From: a virus
Virus record (IMG/VR): IMGVR_UViG_3300036401_000291
Span: 1-61,046 of that record
Strand: one strand, 5' to 3'
DNA length: 61,046 bases
Shown here piece after piece: positions 24,947-33,781 of the stretch. Each line of letters opens with the position of its first letter. Position 1 is the first letter of the stretch. The position numbers and the translations under genes are program-made. Below the pieces are notes generated by a model. It did no database searches, was not told where the DNA came from, and saw only the letters and a list, made by a program, of their open reading frames with translations.

Positions 24947-25619
24947 GAGCCGCCTTCCTGCGGGCCAGCATCTCAGCCATGGCATCCGTGTGATACTCGG
25001 CGACGTACTCCATCAGGTCCGTCACCCGCTGACCGGACGGCTGCATCTTGAACCACAACTCAAGGTTCTCGATGCGGTTGTCGTCTCGGATGCCGTTGCG
25101 GTGATGGACATTCTCGCCAGCCTCAAGCGTTCGCCCGAGGTGCTCTTCCATCACGTGCACGTGCTCTAGTACGCGACGCCCGTTGCCGACGTGAATCCGG
25201 ATGTAGCCGTCCCGGTTAGGGGCGACATCACCCTTGGCCCGCATCGGCTGCCCCGGCCCGACTTCGCCAGTGCGGCGCAGCCGTTCGCGGTGCAGATGAC
25301 AGTACGGGCTGCCGTGATGACCTAGCCGGTCACAGCCGTCTGCGGCGCATGGCGCGGCTGGTGCCCGGCGACGGCCTGACTTGCGGCGTTCCGCTGGCCC
25401 TGGTTCGCCATAAGTCCGGACGCGCCAGCGGTGCATCGCGCAATAGCCCCGTGACTCTTCCGGGTTATCGCAGCCATCCACGGTGCACGACTCCCGGAGC
25501 TTCCAGGCCCGTGCCTCGGTGCTTCCCGTGCGATGCCACCGGGCGTAGTGGCGGCGGCACAAGCCACGCGCCACTACGCCCTGATTGCACCCTTCTACCT
25601 CACATACTCTTCTGTTCAC
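24939..25619 (-). CDS. HNH endonuclease with three Cys/His fingers
   Basis: A 226-aa GTG-start protein. Three tandem finger-like units ([69 protein letters not shown]) precede an HNH core with [24 protein letters not shown] and [12 protein letters not shown]. The fingers likely give DNA specificity. It starts 14 bases after the capsid gene and has lower G+C than its neighbours, suggesting a mobile endonuclease inserted behind the capsid gene. Confidence 0.85.
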   Translation of the reverse strand: MNRRVCEVEGCNQGVVARGLCRRHYARWHRTGSTEARAWKLRESCTVDGCDNPEESRGYCAMHRWRVRTYGEPGPAERRKSGRRRAPAAPCAADGCDRLGHHGSPYCHLHRERLRRTGEVGPGQPMRAKGDVAPNRDGYIRIHVGNGRRVLEHVHVMEEHLGRTLEAGENVHHRNGIRDDNRIENLELWFKMQPSGQRVTDLMEYVAEYHTDAMAEMLARRKAARA

Positions 25620-25632
25620 ACATTGGAGTATA

Positions 25633-27066
25633 TTAGGTCAACAGGGTTCTGAATGCCTGTGCGGTCGAGACACCGGAAGAAACTCGCCAGTACATGAACC
25701 AACCAGATTGCCCGGTCGGTAGGTTTGCACTTGCGCCTGTTCCCGTCACCATGGGCTCATAGATCACAGAGACTCCGACGCGATCGACTATGTAGAATTG
25801 TGAAAAATCGCCGAAGACCATGGGCTTGGCCGTGGTCGTGAGGACCGAGGTCATGCTGCTGGATTCGTAGATGCCCTTCCCCAGCAACTGTTCCGGGGAA
25901 TCCTTCCCCAGGTTGGTCCAGAACGACGAGCCGCCGGCGGTGTCGAGCTGCCGGGTGCGGTTGATCTGGGCGACGTTGCAGACGAACGCCGCGTTGGGGG
26001 AGTTGCGGAACCTCGGCGGCAGGGCCGCGTGGAGGTTGTAGGTGTCGGCGATAACGTACGCGCCGGTGGTCACCGTTGTCTGGGTGACGGTCGCCGCGGT
26101 GACGATCCCCAGCGGCTGCGCCGTGCCGGTCCCGGTGGCGAATGCGGACTCTTCCAGCCGGTCCTTGGCGTCCGCCAAAAGGCGCGGGAGCTGGGACCCG
26201 AAGTCCGTATCGCTGAGGACTTCGAATGAGCCGAACACCCAGGCGGCGGCCTTGACGGGCGTGATGACGATCTGGCCGACGGTCGGGGAGTTGTCGGCCG
26301 ACGCGACGCCTTCAGCGAGCCACGCCGCAGTGACGCCCGCGGAGTTGACGCCCTGCCATGCGTTGCTCGTCGTGGTCTTGACGTTGCTGATCCGGCGGTA
26401 CGGGTTCGCGCTGGCCGCGTTGGTCAGCACGATTGTCGGGTCGAGCACGTACGGCAGCAGGTAGCCGCCGGACGCGACGCCGAGGTTCAGGGCGGCGCGG
26501 GCCGCCATGTCATCCGGGTTGCGGATGTACTGCTCGAACGCGTCGTAATACTCCGGGCTGCCCGTCTCCAGGATGTGCCGGGCGATGTTGTTGCCGGGGA
26601 AGTACCCGCCGTCGTGGACCATCCGGGTGGCCTCTTCGGCAGCGTCGTGCCCGGCCATGCCCCTCTTCGCGCCGATCTCGATGGCGTCGAGGGCACGCTC
26701 GCGGAGCTCGGACCGGGCGATGATGCCCTGCCGCGCGCGGCTCAGCGCCTCCGGGTCGAACGGTTCGGTGCGGTTGCGGACCACCAGGTCGGGGCCGCGG
26801 CCGCCGGTGAACCCGCCGGAGTTCCTGCTGGCACCGTAGGGCTCCTCCCGGTTCGCGGGGTCCTCGGCGGTCCGGGTGATGTTGCGGATCTTCTCCATCC
26901 GCTCGATCAGCGGCTTGGTCTTCGCGTCCAGCTCCTCCCACCGCTGGAGCAGCGAATCCCGCAGGTCCCCGTCGGTCTCCTCGGTGACCGTGTCGTCGTT
27001 CTCCATCCGCTGGAGCTCGTTCTTGATCCTCGCCTGCTCGTCGAGGAGTTCCTGCAAAGCGGCCAT
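25633..27066 (-). CDS. Major capsid protein (HK97 fold)
   Basis: A 477-aa protein. Residues 1-70 form a helical delta/scaffold-like region ([30 protein letters not shown]), as in HK97-type proteins whose N-terminus is removed by the protease. Capsid-core strings follow: [59 protein letters not shown] and [29 protein letters not shown]. It follows the protease and portal in standard order. Confidence 0.92.
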   Translation of the reverse strand: MAALQELLDEQARIKNELQRMENDDTVTEETDGDLRDSLLQRWEELDAKTKPLIERMEKIRNITRTAEDPANREEPYGASRNSGGFTGGRGPDLVVRNRTEPFDPEALSRARQGIIARSELRERALDAIEIGAKRGMAGHDAAEEATRMVHDGGYFPGNNIARHILETGSPEYYDAFEQYIRNPDDMAARAALNLGVASGGYLLPYVLDPTIVLTNAASANPYRRISNVKTTTSNAWQGVNSAGVTAAWLAEGVASADNSPTVGQIVITPVKAAAWVFGSFEVLSDTDFGSQLPRLLADAKDRLEESAFATGTGTAQPLGIVTAATVTQTTVTTGAYVIADTYNLHAALPPRFRNSPNAAFVCNVAQINRTRQLDTAGGSSFWTNLGKDSPEQLLGKGIYESSSMTSVLTTTAKPMVFGDFSQFYIVDRVGVSVIYEPMVTGTGASANLPTGQSGWFMYWRVSSGVSTAQAFRTLLT

Positions 27067-27089
27067 TGAGTGCCGCTCCTTTCGGGCCG

Positions 27090-28166
27090 TTACCAGACCA
27101 GCCCGGCCGCCTCCCTGCGTTCCTTGGACCGCAGCGAGTACAGCGCGTGCTGGTGATACCGGGCCGAGTGCTCATCGCCGTCACCGTCATCGGCGCGGGC
27201 GAGCGAGTCGCCGGCGGCGGGTTCCCCATCCGGGGGAAGTGCCTCTTCTTGCTCGTCCGGGTCCGGGGCGTATTCACCCGGAGTGGACATGCGGACGCCG
27301 AGGATCTCGGCGCCCGAGAACGCGGGGAACGGGGTGGGGCCGTACTCGCGGAGCGCCAGTTCCAGGCGCCGCACGGTGATCAGCCGCCCGTCCCGGCCGG
27401 GCCGGTACTTCTCGCCGCGGCGCAGCTCCGGTGAGGACCGCAGGATCCGGCCGGTGTAGGACTGGGCGGTGATCCCGCCGGAGCGGATCGCCTCCAGCAC
27501 GTCATCGGCCAGCGAAGTCTCGTTGTACCGGGTGCGGGTCAGCAGCCCGCGGGTCTCGGCGCGGACCTCTTCGGGGGTGCCGATCGGGATGCTGCCCCGG
27601 TCGCTGGGCGTGCCCATGATGGTCATGCCGTGGTTGTAGATGCACCGGAACGGGGACCGGGCCGCGCGGGAGGCATGGTCGATGGACCGGTTGAACGAGG
27701 CGGGGTCGTTCTCCTCGTTGTAGTCGCCGTGCTGGTCGTGGATCTCGGCGGGGACGTTGAACACCGCCGCGTACGCCTCAACGAGGCGCCCGGACCCGTC
27801 ACCCTGCGCGCGGGACACGATGCGGATGTCCTCCAGTTCCCAGATGCGGGAGAACACCGCCTCGACACGGGACACCGCGGCTGCCGGCCTGTCCATAACG
27901 TCCTGCTCTGCCATGTCGGCCCTTCCTGCCTTGTGTTCCGAGTGGGCCTGCTTCATGTAGCCCGGCATGACCGCCATGATGATGTTGGTGGCCAGCCCGT
28001 CGGCCGAGGCGGACGGGACGCCCGCCTTCAGCAGCAGGTCACGCAGGGTCGTCCACTTGTGGACGGCCCCGGACCACTTCGCGAACCCCGCGCCGGCGGT
28101 CCAGTACTTCCACAGCGCCGACCCGTGGCCGTACTTCAGGTCAGACGTCCGCTGCGTGTCAGGCAT
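27090..28166 (-). CDS. HK97-family prohead protease with helical N-terminal domain
   Basis: A 358-aa protein from ATG 28166, eight bases inside the portal gene. Residues ~10-75 (GSALWKYWTAGAGFAKWSGAVHKWTTLRDLLLK) match a helical segment common in actinophage head proteins. The protease domain begins near residue 115 (VEAYAAVFNVPAEI) and has RSPFRCIYNHGMTIMG with the likely catalytic His and SYTGRI with the likely Ser. It cuts capsid N-termini during head maturation. The domain fusion is not unusual. Confidence 0.87.
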   Translation of the reverse strand: MPDTQRTSDLKYGHGSALWKYWTAGAGFAKWSGAVHKWTTLRDLLLKAGVPSASADGLATNIIMAVMPGYMKQAHSEHKAGRADMAEQDVMDRPAAAVSRVEAVFSRIWELEDIRIVSRAQGDGSGRLVEAYAAVFNVPAEIHDQHGDYNEENDPASFNRSIDHASRAARSPFRCIYNHGMTIMGTPSDRGSIPIGTPEEVRAETRGLLTRTRYNETSLADDVLEAIRSGGITAQSYTGRILRSSPELRRGEKYRPGRDGRLITVRRLELALREYGPTPFPAFSGAEILGVRMSTPGEYAPDPDEQEEALPPDGEPAAGDSLARADDGDGDEHSARYHQHALYSLRSKERREAAGLVW

Positions 28167-29583
28167 GACCGTTCGCCTCCTCAAGCGCCCGCCGCGCGCT
28201 GGCCGGACGGGGCGTCGGCCTGGTGTTGTTCCCGCCGTCCCCCGGCGACGTGGACCCCACCGGCAACCTGGGCATTGCCCCCGGCGGCAGCGGCTCCGCG
28301 CTCGCGCCCGGCGACTGCTGCGGCAGAAGGTGCTGAACAGGCAGGCTGGGAGGCGGCGGCGGGACCGGCGCGGCTTTCAGCTGCGTCAGGTCCCCGCTTT
28401 CCACCGCCGCGACCGCCGACTCGTGCATGTACCCGGCCTGGACGTGCGCTAGCAGCGCCTGCGCGCGCACCAGCGCGGCCTGCGCGCGGGCCGTCTCGCC
28501 CTCCTGCAAAGCCTGGATGTCGGCCGTGTCGAACCACAGCCGGTTCCCCGCCGGGACATCCGTGATCTTCTCCAGCGCCCCGCACACGCTGCGCCACTCC
28601 GGCCGCGCCCACAGGTTCGCGAACTTCGTCATCGACTCGCCGAAACCCCGCCCGGCGCCCCGCAGCGGTTCCAGGCCCACCAGGACACCCGGCACCGCGC
28701 ACGCCGCCAGGATCCGCTCCACCCCCACCGACGACACGGCGGAGAAATCCATCTGCGACAGGCTGTTGCCGATGACGGTCGCGTCCGCGCCGGCATCCAG
28801 CACGAGGGTCTTGGCGGCGTTGTCGGTGCCGCCGTACCGGGCGTTGACCCGCTCCCGGATCTTGTCGACCGTCGCTTCCAGTAGCCGCTGCGGGTACTTG
28901 ATCAGCAAATTGGGACTGGCATTATTCTGCAAATACCGGATCTTGAACGTGGTCAGCCCGTCGTCCCCGGCGATGTCCCGGTAGATCGGCGTCAGCGGTG
29001 ACATGCCCCGGAAATCGGCCTGCGGGTCCGGTATCGGTGCCCAATGGACGCATTCGCCGGCCGGGACGAGGAACCCCTCATCCTTGCTGAACAGGGACTT
29101 CGGCGGCTCAAACCAGTACCCGACCGGACGCCGGTACCAGCCGCCGCCACCTACCGGGACACGCTCGGACACGATCGTCACCCAGTCTGGGCGCAGCCGC
29201 ACCAGCCGGTCCTCACCGGGCGGATCCCAGACGTAGCCCTGCCCGGCCATGAACGCGTCCTGCTCCATCCGGGCCAGCAGGTGCCCCGTCGTCGACTCCG
29301 GCCCGAACGGCTCCTCGAGCTTCGCCAGCGCCTGCGTGCCGAACAGGTGCCGGTCGTCCTTGGCCTGGAACTGGAACCGCGCCTCGGAAAACAGGGACAT
29401 GCGGACCAGGATCGCCGCGAAGATAATCGCGTTCGACGCGTTGGCCTGCTGCGCGTATGCGGCCAGCTGCGGCAGGACGGGTTCCCGGTCTGACCCGGCG
29501 TAGGAGGTGGTCAGGACGGCCGCGCCGCTCGCCTGGCCTTCCCAGTAGTCCCGCTTGATCAGGCGGTCCAGCAGCCGCGTCAC
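28159..29583 (-). CDS. Portal protein (HK97 family)
   Basis: A 474-aa GTG-start protein. It has NAIIFAAILVRMSLFSEARFQF, GQGYVWDPPGEDRLVRLRPDWV, VHWAPIPDPQADFRGMSPLTPI and LQNNASPNLLIKYP, a clear HK97-type portal core. The last 90 residues are Pro/Gln-rich. It forms the dodecameric DNA gate and docks the terminase. It overlaps the membrane peptide gene by GTGA and the protease by eight bases. Confidence 0.93.
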   Translation of the reverse strand: MTRLLDRLIKRDYWEGQASGAAVLTTSYAGSDREPVLPQLAAYAQQANASNAIIFAAILVRMSLFSEARFQFQAKDDRHLFGTQALAKLEEPFGPESTTGHLLARMEQDAFMAGQGYVWDPPGEDRLVRLRPDWVTIVSERVPVGGGGWYRRPVGYWFEPPKSLFSKDEGFLVPAGECVHWAPIPDPQADFRGMSPLTPIYRDIAGDDGLTTFKIRYLQNNASPNLLIKYPQRLLEATVDKIRERVNARYGGTDNAAKTLVLDAGADATVIGNSLSQMDFSAVSSVGVERILAACAVPGVLVGLEPLRGAGRGFGESMTKFANLWARPEWRSVCGALEKITDVPAGNRLWFDTADIQALQEGETARAQAALVRAQALLAHVQAGYMHESAVAAVESGDLTQLKAAPVPPPPPSLPVQHLLPQQSPGASAEPLPPGAMPRLPVGSTSPGDGGNNTRPTPRPASARRALEEANGHA

Positions 29584-29801
29584 CCGGCTCGCCTCGCGCG
29601 CTCCAGGATGCTCTCCAGCGTCGGGGGCACCTCATGCACGCCCGGCTCCCGGCGGCCGTCGTCGTCACGCAGCAGCGCGTACACGCCCACCGCGATGCTG
29701 TCCGCGACGATGGCCAGGCCGAGCGCCCACGTGCCGATCAGGGCCGCGCCGCCCAGGATCCCGGCGAGGGACAGCAGCAGCAGCACCACGGACAGCCGCA
29801 T
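29580..29801 (-). CDS. Small membrane protein between terminase and portal
   Basis: A 73-aa protein, almost all hydrophobic for its first 45 residues (VVLLLLSLAGILGGAALIGTW, LGLAIVADSIAVGVYALL), forming two transmembrane helices. A charged tail with LESILERARRAG follows. Genes of this type occur between terminase and portal in some actinophages. The function is unknown. Confidence 0.7.
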   Translation of the reverse strand: MRLSVVLLLLSLAGILGGAALIGTWALGLAIVADSIAVGVYALLRDDDGRREPGVHEVPPTLESILERARRAG

Positions 29802-29811
29802 GACGCCTCCC

Positions 29812-30318
29812 TCAGATTGCCCACACGGACGGTTGCGCCAGTTCTTCCCAGCGGAGAAAAGCCCAGCAGGCCAGCTCCGCCGCCACCAGCGGAGACTGAT
29901 CCACCGGAACGCGCCGCTCCAGCGCCTGCGCGCCCGCCAGGGGTCTTTGCTGCGCGGCCCGCACCGCCGCGGTCAGCGGCGGCTGGTCCAGGTGCGCCAG
30001 GCGGCCGTCATTCACCGCGTCGAGGAACTCGCCGTGCGCGACCGCGACGTCCGCCGTCGCGGGCTGCGTCACGAACACCCCGGCGTCGGCCAGCGGGCGC
30101 AGCAGCGTCCCCGCCTGCGACCGGGGGTCCACGACAGTGGCCACCGGGTCATGCTTCACGCCGAGCGCGGCCAGGCGGGTCACCGCGTCACGCGGATGGT
30201 CGTACCAGACGAGATCCACGACGATCCGGGAGCCGTCCTTCTCCCGGCCCGCCGCCACGACCGCGCAGCGTTTCCGGTCCTCGCTGATCTCGCACGCGAA
30301 CGCGACCTCGCCGCTCAC
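29812..30318 (-). CDS. Terminase large subunit, nuclease domain (separate gene)
   Basis: A 168-aa protein starting at the GTG that overlaps the ATPase stop (GTGA). It has GEVAFACEISEDRKRCAVV, TVVDPRSQAGTLLRPL with the metal-site Asp64, and HGEFLDAVNDGRLAHLDQPPLTAAV. This is the RNase H-like nuclease end normally fused to the terminase ATPase. Its frame differs from the ATPase by one base. So the terminase works as two chains, or a sequencing indel split it. The first motif has CEIS where homologues usually have VDVS. Confidence 0.82.
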   Translation of the reverse strand: MSGEVAFACEISEDRKRCAVVAAGREKDGSRIVVDLVWYDHPRDAVTRLAALGVKHDPVATVVDPRSQAGTLLRPLADAGVFVTQPATADVAVAHGEFLDAVNDGRLAHLDQPPLTAAVRAAQQRPLAGAQALERRVPVDQSPLVAAELACWAFLRWEELAQPSVWAI

Positions 30319-31250
30319 AGCCGCACGCCCGGGGCCGCGCACGCAGCCCACGTGTCAGCGCGGACCACCTCCCACGCCCCGCCGTCCACCGGGTAATCAC
30401 CCACCGACAGCCGCTCCCGCGCGAACGCCTCCGGGGTCAGCGCCGCCTGCTCCAGCTCGACGTAATCCGTGGTGATCCGCATCCCCAGGCCCGGGTTGGC
30501 CTGCGCCCAGCATCGCTGGTCCGCCGGATCGTAAGCATTCTCATCGACCGACCACTCGAAAAACGCCAGTGACTGGTCGCCGCCGCGCAGGCCCCGGTCG
30601 CGGACCCGGCCCAGCTGCACCGACGCCTGATCCCCGGCTGTGGAGGTGTACCAGACCTGGGGATTCGGCCTGGTGCTCAGCGTCGGCAGCATCGACGCCA
30701 TCGCGTCGTCGCTGATATTGAACGCCTCGTCCAGGATCACCAGGTCCGCCGCGAAACCACGGCCAGCCCCGGACGACCGGGCGATGAACCGCAGCCGCTT
30801 CCCGTTCCGCAGCTCGATCGACTCCGACCCGTGCGACCGGATGACCTTCGCGACCTCACGGCTGAAATCCGGGTTCGCCTCGATCAGGCCCAGGATCCGC
30901 CGGAACCCGTCCGCCGCCGTGTCGAACTTATGCGCCGAATGCAAGATCAGCTCAACGTCATCGAACAGGAACAGCGCCGCCAGTTCCAGCGCCTCCAGTA
31001 CCGCGCCCTTGCCGTTCTGCCTGGCCAGGATCAAGCCGACCTCGAACGCCGCCCACCGGCCGCCGCGCGTCGCCAGGGCCTGCCGCAGCACGTACTGCTG
31101 CCAGTCATCCAGCTTCAGCCCGGCGTGCCGGGCCAGCTCGATCGCGTCCTCACCCTGAGACCAGTCATCAGCAGGCGGGAACGACTCCAGGCGGGGCCGC
31201 TGGTCACCCAGCAGCGGCACGCGCGGCGCGGCGAGCACGGAGGTCGTCAA
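30315..31250 (-). CDS. Terminase large subunit, ATPase domain
   Basis: A 311-aa protein with a TTG start behind GGAGCGG. The Walker A variant LARQNGKG spans residues 75-82 and Walker B LVILDE residues 170-175. LKLDDWQQYVLRQAL and FIARSSGAGRGFAADL are typical of phage TerL. It drives DNA packaging. The protein ends ADTWAACAAPGVRL exactly where the nuclease domain should begin, and the nuclease is encoded next with a GTGA overlap. The gene overlaps the small terminase gene by 47 bases. Confidence 0.9.
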   Translation of the reverse strand: MTTSVLAAPRVPLLGDQRPRLESFPPADDWSQGEDAIELARHAGLKLDDWQQYVLRQALATRGGRWAAFEVGLILARQNGKGAVLEALELAALFLFDDVELILHSAHKFDTAADGFRRILGLIEANPDFSREVAKVIRSHGSESIELRNGKRLRFIARSSGAGRGFAADLVILDEAFNISDDAMASMLPTLSTRPNPQVWYTSTAGDQASVQLGRVRDRGLRGGDQSLAFFEWSVDENAYDPADQRCWAQANPGLGMRITTDYVELEQAALTPEAFARERLSVGDYPVDGGAWEVVRADTWAACAAPGVRL

Positions 31251-31506
31251 TTCCGCTCCTCGCCTTCGGTGCGCCCTTCATAAGCTCCGTCATCGTCCCC
31301 CGCAGCTCCCGGGCCGCCTGTGCCGCCGACGACAGCCGCTTATCCGCAGACGGGAACTCCGCGCCCTCGGAATCGGGCCGCGTGGCAGCGATCGAATCCA
31401 GCAGCGCGGCCAGCATCAGCGCGGACGCCGCGAGCGTGCAGCCCCGGTCAGCTGCGGGCAGGCGGCGCAGATCCTTCCGCACCGCCCGCTCCACCGCGCC
31501 GGTCAC
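31204..31506 (-). CDS. Probable terminase small subunit
   Basis: A 100-aa GTG-start protein. AVERAVRKDLRRLPAADRGCTLAASALMLAALLDS and LSSAAQAARELRGTMTEL resemble the short helical small-terminase-like proteins preceding TerL in actinophages. It probably recognises packaging-site DNA. First gene of the late operon. Confidence 0.7.
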   Translation of the reverse strand: MTGAVERAVRKDLRRLPAADRGCTLAASALMLAALLDSIAATRPDSEGAEFPSADKRLSSAAQAARELRGTMTELMKGAPKARSGIDDLRARRAARAAAG

Positions 31507-31507
31507 A

Positions 31508-31694
31508 GATGGTCACCATCCACGGTCGGCCGCCTCACGCGCGAGAGTCAGGGGGGGAAACTTTGGCTGCGGCAGTCGGCTGGGTGTTCGAATCCGCGTC
31601 GCGATTCGATGCGACGCTCGACTCGTGGCTTTGACCTGCGATGTCATGGTGACCACCCTGGATGGTCACTGATGACCGGTCGATGGTCACCGTC
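31508..31694. promoter_or_regulatory. Repeated GATGGTCACC-type sites upstream of late operon
   Basis: GATGGTCACCATC, a 13-bp palindrome with a central C, lies at 31508-31520, overlapping nothing but the terminase leader. Related copies lie at 31646-31658 (ATGGTGACCACC), 31661-31670 (GATGGTCACT) and 31682-31694 (GATGGTCACCGTC). Clustered sites in a non-coding 200-bp stretch before the terminase suggest a regulator-binding region for late transcription. No clear -35/-10 is assigned. Confidence 0.45.
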
Positions 31695-31706
31695 CCGGGA
31701 GGGTGG

Positions 31707-31835
31707 TCAGTGCCGACGGTAGTAACCCCCGGTGACGAACAGCACGATCAGGAGGACCCACACGAACAGGTCGAACACGGCCTGCGCGGTCCAGATGAAC
31801 AGGGTCCAGGTCAACGGGCCGTCCTGCTGCCGCAT
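31707..31835 (-). CDS. Single-pass membrane micro-protein
   Basis: A 42-aa ORF from ATG 31835. MRQQDGPLTWTLFIWTAQAV is followed by FDLFVWVLLIVLFVTGGYY and RRH. There is one strong transmembrane helix with a basic end. It sits upstream of the terminase genes with the late strand. Too short for standard ORF cutoffs, but codon use and topology look real. Confidence 0.6.
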   Translation of the reverse strand: MRQQDGPLTWTLFIWTAQAVFDLFVWVLLIVLFVTGGYYRRH

Positions 31836-31882
31836 CTGTCGTATGCAACCGTCCTATGCATGTGCGTGCATCATGTGCATGC

Positions 31883-32218
31883 TCACCACTGCCGCGCCTG
31901 TGCCCACGCCCTGGCCACTGTGCCGCGCTTGGCGTGCAGGATGGCCGTGGTCACGCGCTGCCCGTCTCGCCTGTTGCAGTAGCGATGTGCCAGGCCGGGC
32001 AGATAGCCGCTGCGGTCGGCTGTGTGCGGCAGGTCCAGGTAGCGGCGTGCCACGGACAGCGGCCAGTACGTCATCGGCTGGCCGCAGTGGGCGCACGGGT
32101 CGCCGGGCTTGTACGCGGCTAGCCTGCGCTTACGCTCGGCTTGATGTGGCCGTCCATACCCACGAGCGGTTGTTGACCCCTTACGCGCCCATCGACTGTA
32201 GTCCTGCCGAGTCGGCAT
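31883..32218 (-). CDS. HNH-like nuclease next to terminase
   Basis: A 111-aa protein from ATG 32218. STTARGYGRPHQAERKRRLAAY, then PCAHCGQPM, LPHTADRSGYLPGLAHRYCNRRDGQRV. This matches the small HNH-type nuclease often encoded near terminases (GRGYG...H, CxxCG, D/H-rich core, H..CN). It may help DNA packaging. The end is overlapped by 38 bases with the preceding endonuclease gene. Active-site residues look somewhat variant. Confidence 0.7.
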   Translation of the reverse strand: MPTRQDYSRWARKGSTTARGYGRPHQAERKRRLAAYKPGDPCAHCGQPMTYWPLSVARRYLDLPHTADRSGYLPGLAHRYCNRRDGQRVTTAILHAKRGTVARAWAQARQW

Positions 32219-32867
32219 TGTACTGCTCCTTTGAGCGCCTGTTCCGCCGCTGCTCAGAGAGCGTCGCCCAACGGACATTGCCCGGCTCATAGTGCCTGTC
32301 GTTGTTGGCGCGGTCCAGGGTCATGCCTGCCGAGCGCGGCCCGAGGTTGGCCTCAACCCAGGTGACGAACGCGGCTACGTCGTGCCACTCGGGATAGACG
32401 GTGATCCCGCGCCCGCCATAGTTCTTGAATGCGTGGTGGTCCGGATCCTCACAGCGGGCGATCATGCCGCACCATGTGCCGTAAAGCGGGTGCTTCGTCA
32501 ATCCGTGAGTGGTGGCGTGCGCACGGTGTTCCGCAGACCTGTTGATCTCTGCCAGTCCCTCACGGTGGTAGCAGCCGCACGATGTGGTCTCGCCCTTGAG
32601 TAGCGACTGAAGCATGGTGTTCGTCTCAGTGCCGCAGCCACACACGCATGTCACGCGCCGGGAGTTGCTTCTCGGGGCCGTTTCTTCCAGCACGGCCAGC
32701 CTGCCGAACCGCTGGCCTTTCTGGACCGTGATGCGCGGCTTGGGGTGAGGCACGTATTTCGCCTTGCGCATCTCGCGGCGGCAGGCTTTACAGAATGCCT
32801 CACGACCGTGGCGGTCGAACTCGGTTAGCGGCTTGACCTGCCCGCACTTGGTGCAGCGCTTTTCCAT
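32181..32867 (-). CDS. Homing-endonuclease-like protein with zinc fingers
   Basis: A 228-aa protein with an N-terminal CTKCGQVKPLTEF...FCKACRREM finger, a CVCGCGTE...SCGCYH metal site, and a C-terminal YGTWCGMIARCEDPDHHAFKNYGGRG with MTLDRANNDRHYEPGNVRWAT. The last string is a recurrent mark of phage intron/homing endonuclease-like proteins. It lies next to the HNH-like packaging gene. The product probably binds and cuts DNA. Confidence 0.75.
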   Translation of the reverse strand: MEKRCTKCGQVKPLTEFDRHGREAFCKACRREMRKAKYVPHPKPRITVQKGQRFGRLAVLEETAPRSNSRRVTCVCGCGTETNTMLQSLLKGETTSCGCYHREGLAEINRSAEHRAHATTHGLTKHPLYGTWCGMIARCEDPDHHAFKNYGGRGITVYPEWHDVAAFVTWVEANLGPRSAGMTLDRANNDRHYEPGNVRWATLSEQRRNRRSKEQYNADSAGLQSMGA

Positions 32868-32955
32868 ACCGTCAGTCTAGCGCCGTAGCCGCGCTGTGTG
32901 GTGGTGCCTTTGCGTGCCCACCGCTGCCAGTCCTGGCGGGTGCGCGCGACCACGG

Positions 32956-33099
32956 TCAGCCCGGCCAGCGGTGGCGTATCCACCGCCAGCTGAGGATGAT
33001 GTGCAGCCAGTAGAGGTGGCGGCGCGGGCCATGGTAGGCGGCGGCCGTGCGGAGGTAGTCAGCGAAGCGGGCCATGGTCACCTGGTGGGCTTCGGTCAC
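32956..33099 (-). CDS. Small basic protein
   Basis: A 47-aa GTG-start ORF overlapping the previous stop (GTGA). It ends MARFADYLRTAAAYHGPRRHL YWLHIILSWRWIRHRWPG (two segments quoted). It is Trp/Arg/His-rich and could be amphipathic or membrane-associated. ATG 33075 is an alternative start. Unknown. Confidence 0.5.
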   Translation of the reverse strand: MTEAHQVTMARFADYLRTAAAYHGPRRHLYWLHIILSWRWIRHRWPG

Positions 33100-33188
33100 G
33101 CCGCCCGGCCGCGGAACAGGCCGACGAGGAAGGCCAGCGCGATGATGCCCAGCTCGATGCAGATGACCCACCCTTGCAGGGTTGTCAT
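33096..33188 (-). CDS. Single-pass membrane micro-protein
   Basis: A 30-aa ORF from ATG 33188 reading MTTLQGWVICIELGIIALAF then LVGLFRGRAA. One transmembrane helix with a basic end. Its stop overlaps the start of the following basic protein (GTGA). Small but supported by topology and coupling. Confidence 0.5.
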   Translation of the reverse strand: MTTLQGWVICIELGIIALAFLVGLFRGRAA

Positions 33189-33244
33189 GGCTAAGGCTCC
33201 TCCGTCGCAGTGGGCCGTGCGGGGGATCGTGAACCTTGGCATGG

Positions 33245-33391
33245 TCAGGGCACCGGCGGCCCGTCGATGCACACGTCGGCCGTGACAACACCGTGCTCAT
33301 CGGGGCAGAGCGCGACGATGGCGCCGTTGATGGTGGTGCCGCGCCGGATGCGGACCGCGAGCAGGTCCATGTCGTAGCCGTCGTCGTCCAT
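33245..33391 (-). CDS. Small acidic protein
   Basis: A 48-aa ORF from ATG 33391 with a strong GGAGG ribosome site 5 bases upstream. Reads MDDDGYDMDLLAVRIRRGTT, INGAIVALCPDEHGVVTADVC. Acidic with one central hydrophobic strand set. Unknown function. First of a small minus-strand operon after the terminator region. Confidence 0.55.
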   Translation of the reverse strand: MDDDGYDMDLLAVRIRRGTTINGAIVALCPDEHGVVTADVCIDGPPVP

Positions 33392-33410
33392 GGTGTCCTC
33401 CGGGTAAGCG

Positions 33411-33455
33411 TCAGGCCCGGCGTCACGGGGTCTTCTGCCGTGCCGCCGGGCCTGA
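33411..33455. terminator. Inverted repeat, candidate bidirectional terminator
   Basis: TCAGGCCCGGCG (33411-33422) and CGCCGGGCCTGA (33444-33455) are perfect 12-bp inverted copies with a 21-base loop. The position, downstream of the secreted protein gene and upstream of the small operon, fits a terminator. No T tract is evident, as is common in high-G+C genomes. Confidence 0.5.
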
Positions 33456-33609
33456 CGGAAACCTGGCCCGTTGGGAGCTAGCCGCGGGCCAGCAGGGTGC
33501 GATACCAGCCCGCGGGGGGGATGCGGGCATGCGGTGTCAGGGCCAGTATCGTGCGCGGAACCGGTCTTTGCAAGGAGACGCCGGCGCGTGTCTCCTGTTA
33601 CGGGCAGCA

Positions 33610-33640
33610 GAAAGCCCCGGCGGCCGGTGCCGGGGCTTTC
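33610..33640. terminator. Strong hairpin terminator
   Basis: GAAAGCCCCGGC (33610-33621) pairs with GCCGGGGCTTTC (33629-33640) over 12 bp with a 7-base loop. The arm bases AAAG/CTTT give short A and T runs at both sides, so it could work in either direction. It lies in the 390-bp gene-free stretch 33392-33781. Confidence 0.65.
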
Positions 33641-33718
33641 CGTGTTCCCCCTAGCGGGAGCCCTCCTATGCCTGACCTTACAGGCCGGCGTTCGCTGACC
33701 ATCCGGCGTTGCGATCCT

Positions 33719-33744
33719 CGCCGGGAACTTACCAGCTCCCGGCG
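33719..33744. terminator. Hairpin downstream of the secreted protein gene
   Basis: CGCCGGGA (33719-33726) and TCCCGGCG (33737-33744) form an 8-bp stem with a 10-base loop, just 38 bases after the stop of the minus-strand secreted protein. A further CGCCGGGAG follows at 33762, able to pair alternatively. Likely a terminator or attenuator for that gene. Confidence 0.45.
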
Positions 33745-33781
33745 CTGCGCGGTCAGCTTAACGCCGGGAGCCGACATTTAC

